Shown here: positions 1-7,967 of the stretch, piece by piece
Layout of the letters: every line of letters starts with the position of its first letter
How positions within the stretch are numbered: position 1 is the stretch's first letter
Source: Cesiribacter sp964504565
Lineage (GTDB): Bacteria > Bacteroidota > Bacteroidia > Cytophagales > Cyclobacteriaceae
Assembly (NCBI GenBank): GCA_964504565.1
Contig: CAZDEY010000002.1
Span: 301,466 to 365,465 of the forward strand
Direction of reading: 5' to 3'
Length of the DNA stretch: 64,000 bases
The notes under the pieces: generated by a model
Database searches by the model: none
The model's input: the letters and a program-made list of their open reading frames with translations, nothing else
What the model was told of the DNA's origin: nothing
Position numbers and translations under genes: made by a program

Positions 1-69
1 TCGGTAGGCGGCGGCAACCTTATGCCTACTAACTGGTTGTGCATTTGAGGTCATTATTTAACCCGGAAC

Positions 70-408
70 ATGATTGAATTATACTACTCCATATTAGATG
101 TTAAGTACCTGATAAAATTTTTAAACGAACGAACCCATTCGGGCAACGGACTAATGCTGCAATTGGTAGGCAGTCCGGCCGGCGTACGCTTAACCTCCGA
201 ACTTAACGATGCCCCTTCTTGCCAGACCGTAAAAGTAGAGGGTACGTTGCCCGATCAGGAAGAATTTGATGAGCATTTTCCGGTTAAAGAAGAATTTGTA
301 AAACTTATTCTGGAAACTGATAATTGGGGCCATCTGGTACTGGCTTTAACCGAAGACGAAATGAATGTGTTTCTGGAAGAAAGCGGTATGCGCGGGTGCA
401 TGAATTAG
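70..408 (+). CDS. conserved-looking hypothetical protein, 112 aa
   Basis: I do not recognise the family. The 112-residue product is acidic and soluble, with no signal peptide or membrane segment. It alternates short hydrophobic strands with acidic turns (for example PDQEEFDEHFP), which suggests a small alpha/beta fold. Two Cys residues lie near the middle and the C-terminus. Codon use resembles that of the neighbouring genes, and an in-frame ATG directly follows non-coding sequence. It stands alone, is followed by the repeat-rich gap, and converges on the minus-strand permease. The upstream 69 bases hold nothing I can assign. Confidence 0.6.
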   Translation: MIELYYSILDVKYLIKFLNERTHSGNGLMLQLVGSPAGVRLTSELNDAPSCQTVKVEGTLPDQEEFDEHFPVKEEFVKLILETDNWGHLVLALTEDEMNVFLEESGMRGCMN

Positions 409-427
409 AGGGTGGACAATAGATGGT

Positions 428-495
428 TGAGTCAGGAGTCAGGAATCAAGAGTCAGAAATAAATAGTCTAGAACTAAGACGTAAGACCTATCCTC
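428..495. repeat. degenerate intergenic repeat (AGTCAGGA / AAGACGTAAGAC type)
   Basis: Short imperfect iterations of AGTCAGGA and AATCAAGAG are followed by AAGACGTAAGACCTATCCTC. The same succession recurs at 1848-1940, and the GACGTAAGAC part recurs inverted at 7520-7562. It lies between convergent genes, shows no coding potential, and probably belongs to one dispersed intergenic family. Confidence 0.6.
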
Positions 496-549
496 ACTAA
501 AAATTAGCAATCAAGCACTAACCTACTACTTCACCAACTCGCCGTTGCC

Positions 550-1785
550 TTAAAGTAGGTTATATATGTTAAAGCCGAATAATATAAAGGTAAGTAAAGT
601 GGCCAGAAGGGTAGGAACCGGAAACTTACCAATTGTACCCCTTACCCTAAAACGGGGGTCCTCGGCTTCCGGATTACTATAGCGAAAGTAGAGCAGCGCA
701 ATATTTACTGAGAGAAACACTATAAAAATAAAAATATTGCTGATAGAAGCTACAACTTTAAGGTCACCTATTAAGCTGATACCAATTGCTATGGCGGCAA
801 TTATTAGTATAGCCACTACCGGAGTACCCGTACTCTTAAATACATTGGTAAAGTGCTTGAGCCAGTTAGCGTCACTGTCACGGGCTACATCGTAAAGCAG
901 GCGCGAACCACCCAATATATTACTAAGAATGGTTTTGGAGGTAGCAAATAGCGCTACTACTACCAGAATTGTTGCCCCGGTCTTGCCCCAGGCGGTGCTG
1001 ATAACTTCCGCCAGTGGTCCGTCGCTTTCGGCCAGTTTTTGCCAATCCAGCACACTTACGGCCGATATAGCAATCATTAAATAGAGCGCTAAAACTATTA
1101 AGCCAGACCATAACACGCCCCTCGGCATATTTATTTCCGGCTTTTTGGTTTCTTCGGCCATCTTTACCAAATCTTCAAACCCTATATAGCTAAAGAAAAT
1201 TAAAGCCGAGCCCGAGAGAATACCAGTATAGCCCCCGGGGGGCGACTCAAAGTAACTAACGCTGCCCCATTCGGGTAGGGCAAAGGCAATTACCAAGCCT
1301 AAACCAGCCAGGGTTATAAGAGTGGCAATCAGGTTAAATTTGGCCGACTCGCTTACGCCTAAAGCATTCACCAAACCCATAAGACCAATTATACCGGCGC
1401 TGCCCACCCAGGTAGGTATATTCCACAAGCGAATTAGGTAATCGGCAAAACTAATGCCTATGGCCGCCGCTGCCACAATACCGGTAAATAGCATAAATAC
1501 TGAGAGTATGTAGGCAGTTTTCGGGCCGAAGCTTCTTTTTATATACTCAAAACTGCCCCCGGCATCAGGGAAACGGCTAACGAATTCGGCGTAGCTTAGG
1601 CCGGTAAGCAGGGCAACTACCGCCGCCAGCACAAAACTAAGCCAAAGCATATTACCGGCCATACCCCCGGCTTTACCAATTATAGCGTAGATGCCTGCGC
1701 CTACTACCGAGCCAATTCCAAAAAACAGTATATCCCAAAAACCTAAATTTCGCTCCAGCGAGGAGTCCTTTTTCTTCTTTGCCAT
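550..1785 (-). CDS. APC-family amino-acid permease
   Basis: Predicted inner-membrane amino-acid transporter of the APC superfamily. It is about 411 residues with some 12 hydrophobic segments and a basic N-terminus. The first membrane segment carries the glycine-rich family signature (FGIGSVVGAGIYAIIGKAGG), and a second conserved stretch is FFSYIGFEDLVKMAEETKKP, typical of cationic or broad-range APC permeases. I chose the ATG at 1785 (MAKKKKDSS) because an upstream in-frame ATG would add an unrelated 21-residue leader reaching into repeat sequence. Substrate cannot be read from sequence. The gene is monocistronic and separated from cysH by repeats. Confidence 0.88.
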   Translation of the reverse strand: MAKKKKDSSLERNLGFWDILFFGIGSVVGAGIYAIIGKAGGMAGNMLWLSFVLAAVVALLTGLSYAEFVSRFPDAGGSFEYIKRSFGPKTAYILSVFMLFTGIVAAAAIGISFADYLIRLWNIPTWVGSAGIIGLMGLVNALGVSESAKFNLIATLITLAGLGLVIAFALPEWGSVSYFESPPGGYTGILSGSALIFFSYIGFEDLVKMAEETKKPEINMPRGVLWSGLIVLALYLMIAISAVSVLDWQKLAESDGPLAEVISTAWGKTGATILVVVALFATSKTILSNILGGSRLLYDVARDSDANWLKHFTNVFKSTGTPVVAILIIAAIAIGISLIGDLKVVASISNIFIFIVFLSVNIALLYFRYSNPEAEDPRFRVRGTIGKFPVPTLLATLLTFILFGFNIYNLL

Positions 1786-1847
1786 AGTCAGTACCCTAAA
1801 CTGATGACCCACCCAATGGTTTTGCCAGCGGCTACCTCTGGGAATCA

Positions 1848-1940
1848 AGAATCAAGAGTCAGGAGTCATGAGCCAGGAATCAAGAGCCAGGAATCAGAAG
1901 TCAAGAATCAAGACGTAAAACATATCCTCACAAATAACGA
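1848..1940. repeat. degenerate intergenic repeat, second copy
   Basis: Many imperfect iterations of AATCAAGAGTCAGGA and variants are followed by AAGACGTAAAACATATCCTC, the same order as at 428-495. It has no coding potential and lies upstream of the permease and downstream of cysH. Confidence 0.65.
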
Positions 1941-1982
1941 ACAACTAACAACCAACAACTAACCACCCCCTCACCAACGTCA

Positions 1983-2001
1983 TCCTGAACTTGTTTCAGG
2001 A
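1983..2001. repeat. TCCTGAA hairpin (short extragenic palindrome)
   Basis: A perfect 7-bp stem, TCCTGAA/TTCAGGA, with a 5-base CTTGT loop, preceded by CGTCA. It lies just downstream of the cysH stop codon and lacks a T-run, so it resembles a dispersed extragenic palindrome more than a terminator. It could still act as a transcript 3'-end stabiliser. Confidence 0.6.
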
Positions 2002-2015
2002 CACTACCTCACTAC

Positions 2016-2678
2016 CTAAGTATGTAGGCCACATTCGGTTTTGGTAATTTCGGCCCAGCGGCCGCTACGGCCCTCGCCCTGTTTAGTGCAGTAGGTACAG
2101 CCTACCGATTGGTAGCCGCGCCGGGTAAGCGGGTGGGGCGGTAGCTCGTAAATCATCTGGTACAGGGCAACCGATTGGGCGCTCATATCCAGCAGCGGAT
2201 GAAACTTTATAATTTCTTCTTTTTGCTGAAAAAGGGTTAAGTTCTGCCGGTTGGCATTCTGGTGGGCCATTAGTCCCGATACCCAAACTTTATGTTTTTT
2301 CTTTATCTGGCTCAGCGGTTCAACCTTATTTATAAAGCAGCACAGATCGGGGTTTAGCTGCCAGGTGTGGTTCTCATGGGTGAATTTATTTCGATTAGCC
2401 CGGGCACTTACATCCACCACATTCAGGTTAAACTGCCGGATTAGGGTGTCTTTATAGGCCAGGGTTTCATCAAAATGGAAGGTGGTATCAATAAAATGTA
2501 TAGGGTGTTGGGGGCGTACCCGGCTAATCAGGTGCAATAGCACAGCCGAGCTGCTTCCGAACGAGGAAGTCAGTAGTACATCCTCGGGGTTAAAATCTTC
2601 AAACAATTTCTTTAGACGTTCTTCGGGGCTAAGCCCGGCGTATACCGAATCGGCTTCAGTAAGGTCGGTGGGTAGCAT
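2016..2678 (-). CDS. cysH: APS/PAPS reductase (assimilatory, thioredoxin-dependent)
   Basis: Reduces adenylyl sulfate or its 3'-phospho form to sulfite in assimilatory sulfate reduction. The 220-residue protein has the PP-loop-like stretch SSFGSSSAV near residue 38 and the C-terminal active-site motif KTECGLH, with Cys216 as the sulfite-accepting Cys. Cysteines at 113-114 and 194/197 (CC plus CTYC) match the [4Fe-4S] ligands of the APS-reducing subgroup, so APS is the likelier substrate. It is last in the sulfur operon, 2 bases after the siroheme synthase gene. No ATP sulfurylase gene is present here, so activation of sulfate must be encoded elsewhere. Confidence 0.93.
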   Translation of the reverse strand: MLPTDLTEADSVYAGLSPEERLKKLFEDFNPEDVLLTSSFGSSSAVLLHLISRVRPQHPIHFIDTTFHFDETLAYKDTLIRQFNLNVVDVSARANRNKFTHENHTWQLNPDLCCFINKVEPLSQIKKKHKVWVSGLMAHQNANRQNLTLFQQKEEIIKFHPLLDMSAQSVALYQMIYELPPHPLTRRGYQSVGCTYCTKQGEGRSGRWAEITKTECGLHT

Positions 2679-2680
2679 GC

Positions 2681-3262
2681 TTATTTAGTTAGAAGTTCCT
2701 GAGTGGTAGCATTGAGCACGCGAATTTTTTCGGCAAACGAGCCTTGCAAGCGGTTGCGTAGCTGGTTTAGGTTGGCCAGTAACTGGTTGGTTTCGTCGGG
2801 CAGCGCCTCTTCCAGCACCTGCCGAAATCGCTTGGCAAAGGTTGGCGACTGGCCATTGGTACTTATCCCAATTTTTAAATTGCCTTTGGTTACGGTGGCA
2901 CCCAGGTAAAAATCGCACAAGTCGGGGGTGTCAGCTACGTTGGTTAGTATACCGCGGCTTTTGGCTTGGGCATACACTTCTGCACTAAAATCTCGGTTAT
3001 CGGTGGCTACAATTACCAACTGTTTGCCGTCCAAATCCCCGGGCACAAAGGGTCGCTCGTGCAGTACTATGTGGGGCAGCCGGGCAATAGCCGCTTTTAA
3101 TTCGGGCGAAGCTTCTTTAGCTACAATGGTTAGCCGCACCTCAGGGTCGTTTTTAAGCAGGGCACCCAACTTTTCCAATCCTACCTTGCCGCCGCCAACC
3201 AGCAGCGTGTTTAGTTGGCCTATTTTCAGAAATATGGGAAACAGACGATTTTCAGAGGGCAT
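2681..3262 (-). CDS. siroheme synthase N-domain (precorrin-2 dehydrogenase / ferrochelatase)
   Basis: Stand-alone CysG N-domain (Met8-like), 193 residues. It should oxidise precorrin-2 with NAD and may insert iron to give siroheme, the cofactor of the sulfite reductase two genes upstream. The Rossmann motif LLVGGGKVGLEKL lies at the N-terminus, and the family signature GISTNGQSPTFAKRFR lies near residue 130. The start codon lies inside the end of the preceding methyltransferase gene (11-base overlap), which suggests translational coupling. In enterobacteria these two activities are fused in one CysG; here they are separate, overlapping genes. Confidence 0.9.
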   Translation of the reverse strand: MPSENRLFPIFLKIGQLNTLLVGGGKVGLEKLGALLKNDPEVRLTIVAKEASPELKAAIARLPHIVLHERPFVPGDLDGKQLVIVATDNRDFSAEVYAQAKSRGILTNVADTPDLCDFYLGATVTKGNLKIGISTNGQSPTFAKRFRQVLEEALPDETNQLLANLNQLRNRLQGSFAEKIRVLNATTQELLTK

Positions 3263-4004
3263 GGGCTTGCGGAATTAATGAATTAACCACCGGATTAAGT
3301 TCGCCTACCGATTCGCCGGCTACAATTATGGCCGGGCCAGGCAGGTTAGCGCTAAGTTTTTCAATAGAACGCACGGTACCGCGCACTACCTGCGCCTCGG
3401 GCAGCGAACCTTGCGAAATAATGGCGACGGGCAAATTGTGCTTGTTTTGTAGCTTGTATAAGCCTACAATTTCGGCCAGTTTTTTTAAGCCCATATAGTA
3501 TACCACCGTAGCGCTGCTTTGCGTAGCCAATCGCGCATCTTGCGAAAGTTTGCCGTGGCGGTTGGTAGCAGTTACCACCCAAAAGCTCTGGTTGGTTGCT
3601 CGGGTAGTTAGTGGTATGCCGTAGTAGCCCGGTAGGTTCAGGCTGGAAATCCCGATAACCACCTCAACTGCCAAACCAAAGCTTTTGGCGTAGTCGGCCT
3701 CTTCCTGCCCGCGGGCAAAAATGAAGGGATCGCCGCCTTTTAAACGCACCACCTGTTTGCCGCTGAGGGCGTAGGCTACTATCAGCTCGTTTATTTTTTG
3801 CTGGGTAGCGCTGGGTTGGCCGGCCCGCTTGCCCACGTACACTTTTTGGCAGGCAGTAGGCGCGTACTTGAGCAATTCGGAATGCACCAGGGCATCGTAA
3901 AGTATTACCTCGGCCGAGGCTATAGCTTTTACCCCCTTCACCGAAATAAGGTCGGGATCGCCGGGGCCGGCGCCGACTAAGGTTATTTGTCCGGGTTGGT
4001 TCAT
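3252..4004 (-). CDS. cobA: uroporphyrinogen-III C-methyltransferase (SUMT)
   Basis: Transfers two methyl groups from SAM to uroporphyrinogen III, giving precorrin-2 for siroheme. The 250-residue product opens with the classic GAGPGDPDLISVKG motif and has VVRLKGGDPFIFARG near residue 85, both diagnostic for SUMT. A further family feature is YYGIPLTTRA near residue 127. It overlaps sulfite reductase by 4 bases at its start and the Met8-like gene by 11 bases at its end. The operon context fixes the role as siroheme supply rather than cobalamin synthesis, since no cob genes are nearby. Confidence 0.94.
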   Translation of the reverse strand: MNQPGQITLVGAGPGDPDLISVKGVKAIASAEVILYDALVHSELLKYAPTACQKVYVGKRAGQPSATQQKINELIVAYALSGKQVVRLKGGDPFIFARGQEEADYAKSFGLAVEVVIGISSLNLPGYYGIPLTTRATNQSFWVVTATNRHGKLSQDARLATQSSATVVYYMGLKKLAEIVGLYKLQNKHNLPVAIISQGSLPEAQVVRGTVRSIEKLSANLPGPAIIVAGESVGELNPVVNSLIPQAHAL

Positions 4005-6124
4005 GCTTGGTAGTAATTAGTGATCACGGCTTGGTTTTGGTTAGTCTGGTGCCGGGCGCGCCACTGTTGCGCCCACTGGTAGAAGTTTTCCGCTTGGCTT
4101 AAATATTCTTGGGCGAATTCCGGTGAGGGTTCGTGCCGGTTAATGCGCAAAACAACTTCCTCAAACGGGGCTTCCAGGGGTAGCTCAGCAAAATTCTCCG
4201 CAAAGTCTTTAATTATGCCAATGTGCGTATTGCACTGAACATCCTTACTCAGCAACAAAGCCTTGGCCGCAATCACAAAGGTGCTGTAGCTATGGTATAT
4301 GCTATCCGAATAATACTGTTGCGTATAGGCTTTCTTAGCTAAGTGAAGGCGCTCTTCGGCATCCTGCAGAATGGTGCTAACTACATCATAACTGATACCG
4401 GCGCACTCGCCCGTGCCAATCTCCGGTACAAAAGCATCGGTATGGCCCCAGTCCACATATTCGTCCCTAGCTAATTCTTTGGTTTGGGCCAGGGGCTTCA
4501 GCAGGGCGTAAAAGTACATCTTGCCCCTGCGCTGGTAGTAGGTATTAAAGTATTCCTCTTCCTCGCTAAAGGCTTGGTAATCATCCAGCAGTGCCCTAAC
4601 CGCATCGGGTATTCTTTTGGTTGGAAGCTTTATAACCTTATCGGCAATAAATCCCCTTCCGTTAGGTGCCAGGCCGCCGCCCAGTACCACTTGCAAGGCC
4701 GGTACTACCGCATCCCCTACTTTAATGGAGCTGCCGTGAAAACCAATGTTGGCAATCATGTGCTGCCCGCAGGAATTCATGCAACCGCTTATTTTTATAT
4801 GGATTTGTGAATTGGTAATCAGATCATGGTATTCTTCCCTGATTACCTGTTCTAGTACCTGGGCTACGCCGGTGCTATTGGTTACCCCCAGGTTACAGGT
4901 ATCGGTGCCGGGACAGGCAGTTACATCGGCTATGGTATCGGCCCCAGCCTCGGCCAGCTCCAGATGGTTAAGTAAGTAGTATAAATACTCTAAATGTTCT
5001 TCGCGTACGTATTTGAGCAGAATGCCCTGGCTTATAGTTAACCGGATATCATCGGCAACATAGCCCCGGGTCAGGCGTACCAATTCACGGGCTTTTTCCG
5101 AAGAAATATTCCCAAGGGGCAACCGAATCTTTATAGCGTAGTACCCATCTTGTTTTTGCGGAATTAAATTAGTGCTCTTCCATAGGCTAAATTGGTACGG
5201 ATCGGGTACGGAAACCTCCGGTGCGGATGCCGGCTTTGGCAGTTCAAGGGGAACCAAATCTCGGTCTACGGAATAGCTTTGTACTTTATTTGCCTTCCGT
5301 TCCTGCGCTATTAACTCCAGAAATTTGGCTAGGCCCAAGCCCCGCTTATCGGCTACCAAAAATTTCAGGCGGGCTTTGTGCCGCTTTTCCCGTTCGCCGT
5401 AGCGGTCAAATACCCTCAGGCCGGCCTCTAAAAACGGAATTAATTGATCCTCGGGAAGAAACTCAAAGGCAGTTTCGGCAATGAATGGTTGAGCACCAAG
5501 GCCGCCGCCCACCACCACCTTAAACCCTCTTTTTCCTTCTTCTACCCGGGGTATAAAACCAAAATCGTGAATGTAGGTAAAGGCCGAATCTTGTTCGCTG
5601 CTGGAGAATGCTATCTTTATCTTCCGACCCATATCCTGGCAAATGGGGTTGCGCAGCAGGTAATCGGTAGCCGCCCGGGCGTAGGGCGATACATCAAAGG
5701 GTTCGTGGGGATCGATACCGGCCAAGGGCGAAGCGGTAATAGTCCGGACCGTATTGCCGCAGGCTTCTTTGGTTGTTATACCGGTTTCTTCCAACTTAGC
5801 CCACATAGCGGGAGTATCCTCCAGGTGAACAAAATGAAGCTGAATGTTTTGGCGGGTGGTAGCGTGCAGGTTGCCATTGGTATATTCTTCGGCTACATCG
5901 GCTATGCGAATTAGCTGCTCGCCGGTTAGGCGGCCAAATGGCAACTTTATCCGAAACATCTGCACGCCTAATTGACGCTGGCCGTAGACGCCCCGGGTCA
6001 GGCGGAAAGCTTTAAAGCGATCTTCGTTTATTTGGCCGCTTTTGTATCGCTGAATGCGATCCTGCAGATCCAGGATATCCTCGCGGGCAGCTGCGGTTAC
6101 GGTATCTTTTATCTCTACTAACAT
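4001..6124 (-). CDS. siroheme-dependent sulfite (or nitrite) reductase with C-terminal HEPN-like domain
   Basis: A 707-residue member of the ferredoxin-type sulfite/nitrite reductase family, which reduces sulfite to sulfide with six electrons. Two ferredoxin-like and two siroheme/4Fe-4S half-domains span residues 1-560. The cluster/siroheme Cys ligands are Cys404, Cys410, Cys448 and Cys452 (TACPGTDTC and SGCMNSC). Residues 579-707 are an extra all-helical region (YDVVSTILQDAEERLHLAKKA onward) that resembles a HEPN domain and is absent from classical enzymes. Context with cysH and siroheme genes favours sulfite over nitrite. The transcript upstream carries a Cys-rich leader peptide and a terminator. 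Electrons probably come from the ferredoxin encoded at 7565-7912. Confidence 0.9.
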   Translation of the reverse strand: MLVEIKDTVTAAAREDILDLQDRIQRYKSGQINEDRFKAFRLTRGVYGQRQLGVQMFRIKLPFGRLTGEQLIRIADVAEEYTNGNLHATTRQNIQLHFVHLEDTPAMWAKLEETGITTKEACGNTVRTITASPLAGIDPHEPFDVSPYARAATDYLLRNPICQDMGRKIKIAFSSSEQDSAFTYIHDFGFIPRVEEGKRGFKVVVGGGLGAQPFIAETAFEFLPEDQLIPFLEAGLRVFDRYGEREKRHKARLKFLVADKRGLGLAKFLELIAQERKANKVQSYSVDRDLVPLELPKPASAPEVSVPDPYQFSLWKSTNLIPQKQDGYYAIKIRLPLGNISSEKARELVRLTRGYVADDIRLTISQGILLKYVREEHLEYLYYLLNHLELAEAGADTIADVTACPGTDTCNLGVTNSTGVAQVLEQVIREEYHDLITNSQIHIKISGCMNSCGQHMIANIGFHGSSIKVGDAVVPALQVVLGGGLAPNGRGFIADKVIKLPTKRIPDAVRALLDDYQAFSEEEEYFNTYYQRRGKMYFYALLKPLAQTKELARDEYVDWGHTDAFVPEIGTGECAGISYDVVSTILQDAEERLHLAKKAYTQQYYSDSIYHSYSTFVIAAKALLLSKDVQCNTHIGIIKDFAENFAELPLEAPFEEVVLRINRHEPSPEFAQEYLSQAENFYQWAQQWRARHQTNQNQAVITNYYQA

Positions 6125-6148
6125 TATTTTTGTAATTCGATTAGAATG

Positions 6149-6180
6149 AAAAAGGCCTCTTTCGCTATCCGGAAGAGGCC
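6149..6180 (-). terminator. attenuator terminator between metZ and sulfite reductase
   Basis: On the minus strand an 8-bp perfect stem, GGCCTCTT/AAGAGGCC (6154-6180), is followed by five T residues, a standard intrinsic terminator. Its loop includes CCGGATA, perfectly complementary to TATCCGG at 6205-6211. That gives a competing antiterminator, placed just after the stop codon of the Cys-rich leader at 6215-6280. Confidence 0.85.
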
Positions 6181-6204
6181 TAAGTTGGGCTAGGGCAATA
6201 CGTA

Positions 6205-6211
6205 CCGGATA
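6205..6211 (-). promoter_or_regulatory. candidate antiterminator strand
   Basis: Reads TATCCGG on the minus strand and is exactly complementary to CCGGATA in the terminator loop (6166-6172). A ribosome at the leader stop codon (6215-6217) would cover it and allow termination. A ribosome stalled at the Cys codons (6233-6256) would leave it free to pair and disrupt the terminator. Confidence 0.6.
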
Positions 6212-6214
6212 TAG

Positions 6215-6280
6215 TTATTCCCTGCGGTTGAAGCAACAGCTACAGCACATCTGGCAATATGACGACGGGTAATTCCTCAT
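6215..6280 (-). CDS. Cys-rich leader peptide, 21 aa (attenuation of sulfite reductase)
   Basis: The small ORF starts at the ATG overlapping the metZ stop codon (ATGA) and encodes a 21-residue peptide with core YCQMCCSCCF: five Cys in eight codons. It is followed within 35 bases by an intrinsic terminator with a competing antiterminator strand, the geometry of classical leader-peptide attenuation. I infer that low charged Cys-tRNA stalls the ribosome and permits read-through into sulfite reductase and the downstream siroheme and cysH genes. Translational coupling to metZ would give steady leader translation. The ORF is too short for ordinary gene callers. Confidence 0.82.
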   Translation of the reverse strand: MRNYPSSYCQMCCSCCFNRRE

Positions 6281-7457
6281 GCTTTAGAGGCAGTTAAGGC
6301 ATTTTCAATATCTTCTAGAATATCATTCACATTTTCCAGCCCTACCGATATTCGGATGAGGCCGGGTTGTATACCCACCTCGGCCCGCTCGGCTTCGGTA
6401 AGTTTGGAATGGGTGGTAGAAGCCGGGTGGGTGGCTATGGTGCGGGTATCGCCCAGGTTGGCGGTTAGCGATAGCATTTTTAGGCTATTCAGGAATTTGC
6501 GGCCCCGGTCTACGCCGCCGGTAACTATAAAGCTAACCAGGCCGCCGCCCCACTTCATTTGCTTGCGGGCCAGGGCTTGCTGCGGGTGCGAGGCTAAGAA
6601 CGGATACTTCACCAATTCTAGCTCGTGGTGGCCTTCCAGATACTCGGCTATGCGGCGGGCGTTGTCGCAGTGGCGGTCCATACGCACGGCTAGGGTTTCC
6701 AGGCTTTTGCTCAGCAACCAACCATTGAAGGGCGAAAGCGCCGGGCCGGTATGGCGGGCAAAAAACCGAATCTTATCTATTAACTCCTGCTTGCCCAAAA
6801 TAGCCCCGCCAATAGCCCGGCCTTGCCCATCAATAAACTTAGTGGCCGAGTGGGTAACCAAATGGGCGCCGTATGTAGCCGGTTGCTGCAAATATGGTGT
6901 GGCAAAGCAATTATCTACGTTCAGGATTATATCATGTTTCTCGGCAAGTTTGCCCAGCCACTCTAAGTCAATAATATCCAGCGCCGGGTTAGAAGGGGTT
7001 TCCACAAAANNNNNNNNNNATCGGGCGTAATTTTTTCTTCCCACTCTTCGGGCCTGCCAATATCGGCGTAGGAGTGCTTTATTCCCCAGGCCGGAAACAC
7101 CTGAGTAAACAATTGGTGGGTAGAACCAAAAACCGAGCGGGAAGCCAGCACATGATCGCCGCTTTTCAGCAGGGCCGCCATACTTGAAAACATGGCCGCC
7201 ATACCCGATGCAGTGGCTATACCATCGTCGGTACCTTCCAGTTGGCTAAGTTTGTCTATGAATTCGTTATTGTTAGGGTTGCTGAAGCGGGTATAAATAT
7301 TCCCCTTTTCTTCATCGGCAAAAAGGGCGCGAGCTTGTTCGGCATCCTCAAACGTAAAGCTGGAGGTAAGGTAGAGCGGCACCGAATGCTCGCGAGCGCC
7401 CGTTCGCTCGCTTTGCAGGCGCACTGCTTTGGTTTCAAAATGTTTATATGCTGACAT
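6277..7457 (-). CDS. metZ: O-succinylhomoserine sulfhydrylase-like PLP enzyme (interrupted by assembly gap)
   Basis: Cys/Met-metabolism PLP enzyme, about 393 residues. It should condense sulfide with an activated homoserine to form homocysteine. Conserved parts are SGMAAMFSS (N-terminal half), NPALDIIDL, and the PLP lysine in SATKFIDGQGR, a variant typical of MetZ rather than MetY or MetB. Ten N bases at 7010-7019 split the reading frame. The flanks read ...KITPD and FVETPSNP, which normally are joined by about four residues, so the gap is mis-sized by one base and the gene is probably intact. It follows the ferredoxin gene and precedes the second Cys leader. Confidence 0.88.
7010..7019. other. 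assembly gap (10 N)
   Basis: Ten N bases inside metZ. Reading frames on the two sides differ by one base, which fits an unresolved gap of 11 (or 11 plus or minus a multiple of 3) bases. Confidence 0.97.
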
Positions 7458-7519
7458 TAGGATAATTAGTTAGTGAGGTAGTTATTTGGTGAGTTAGTAT
7501 GGAGTTTAGAAGTTGTAAT

Positions 7520-7562
7520 TTTAGGTCTTACGTCTTGCGTCTTATATCTCACGTCTATTACA
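7520..7562. repeat. degenerate intergenic repeat, inverted copy (GACGTAAGAC type)
   Basis: Read on the minus strand, it iterates GACGTGAGAT, TAAGACGCA and AGACGTAAGACC, matching the distal part of the repeats at 428-495 and 1848-1940. It lies inside the sulfur operon, between the ferredoxin and metZ genes. Confidence 0.6.
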
Positions 7563-7564
7563 TT

Positions 7565-7912
7565 TTAGGAGGCATGCAACCACTGTTGTTTTAGTAGAAG
7601 TTCCTCTTGATTTTCGGCGTAATCGGGGTCGGCCACGCAGCAGTCTACCGGGCAAACGGCCGCACACTGTGGTTCTTCGTGAAAGCCTACACATTCGGTG
7701 CACTTGCCGGAAACTATATAGTAAAACTCGTCGGAATAGGGTTCCTGCGGATCGGCGGCATCAACCTGGCTGCCGTCTTCCAGCTCAATTTCGGTAAGCT
7801 GGGTGCCGTCTTGCCAGTGCCAGTTAACCCCGCCTTCGTAAATGGCGGTGTTGGGGCATTCGGGTTCGCAAGCTCCGCAGTTTATGCACTCCTGCGTAAT
7901 TAGTAAGGCCAT
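7565..7912 (-). CDS. 2[4Fe-4S] ferredoxin
   Basis: A 115-residue bacterial dicluster ferredoxin. The first cluster motif is CINCGACEPECPN at residues 9-21. The second is CTECVGFHEEPQCAAVCPVD, with the widened spacing typical of this subfamily. I set the start at the ATG at 7912 (MALLITQEC) because the longer reading frame would add 27 unrelated residues. As first coding gene of the sulfur operon, behind the SAM riboswitch and Cys leader, it is the natural electron donor for sulfite reductase. That role is inferred from context. Confidence 0.9.
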   Translation of the reverse strand: MALLITQECINCGACEPECPNTAIYEGGVNWHWQDGTQLTEIELEDGSQVDAADPQEPYSDEFYYIVSGKCTECVGFHEEPQCAAVCPVDCCVADPDYAENQEELLLKQQWLHAS

Positions 7913-7967
7913 GGGTTTGCCTGGTTTAAGTAGAGAAAATGGAGAGAAAAGGGTAGAAAACACCCGG

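Noticed and set aside
4484..5914. Several plus-strand ORFs opposite sulfite reductase
   Set aside because: They are antisense shadows of a well-conserved gene and show no recognisable protein features.
6963..7457. metZ as a frameshifted pseudogene
   Set aside because: The frame change coincides exactly with the N gap, and both flanks are perfectly conserved.
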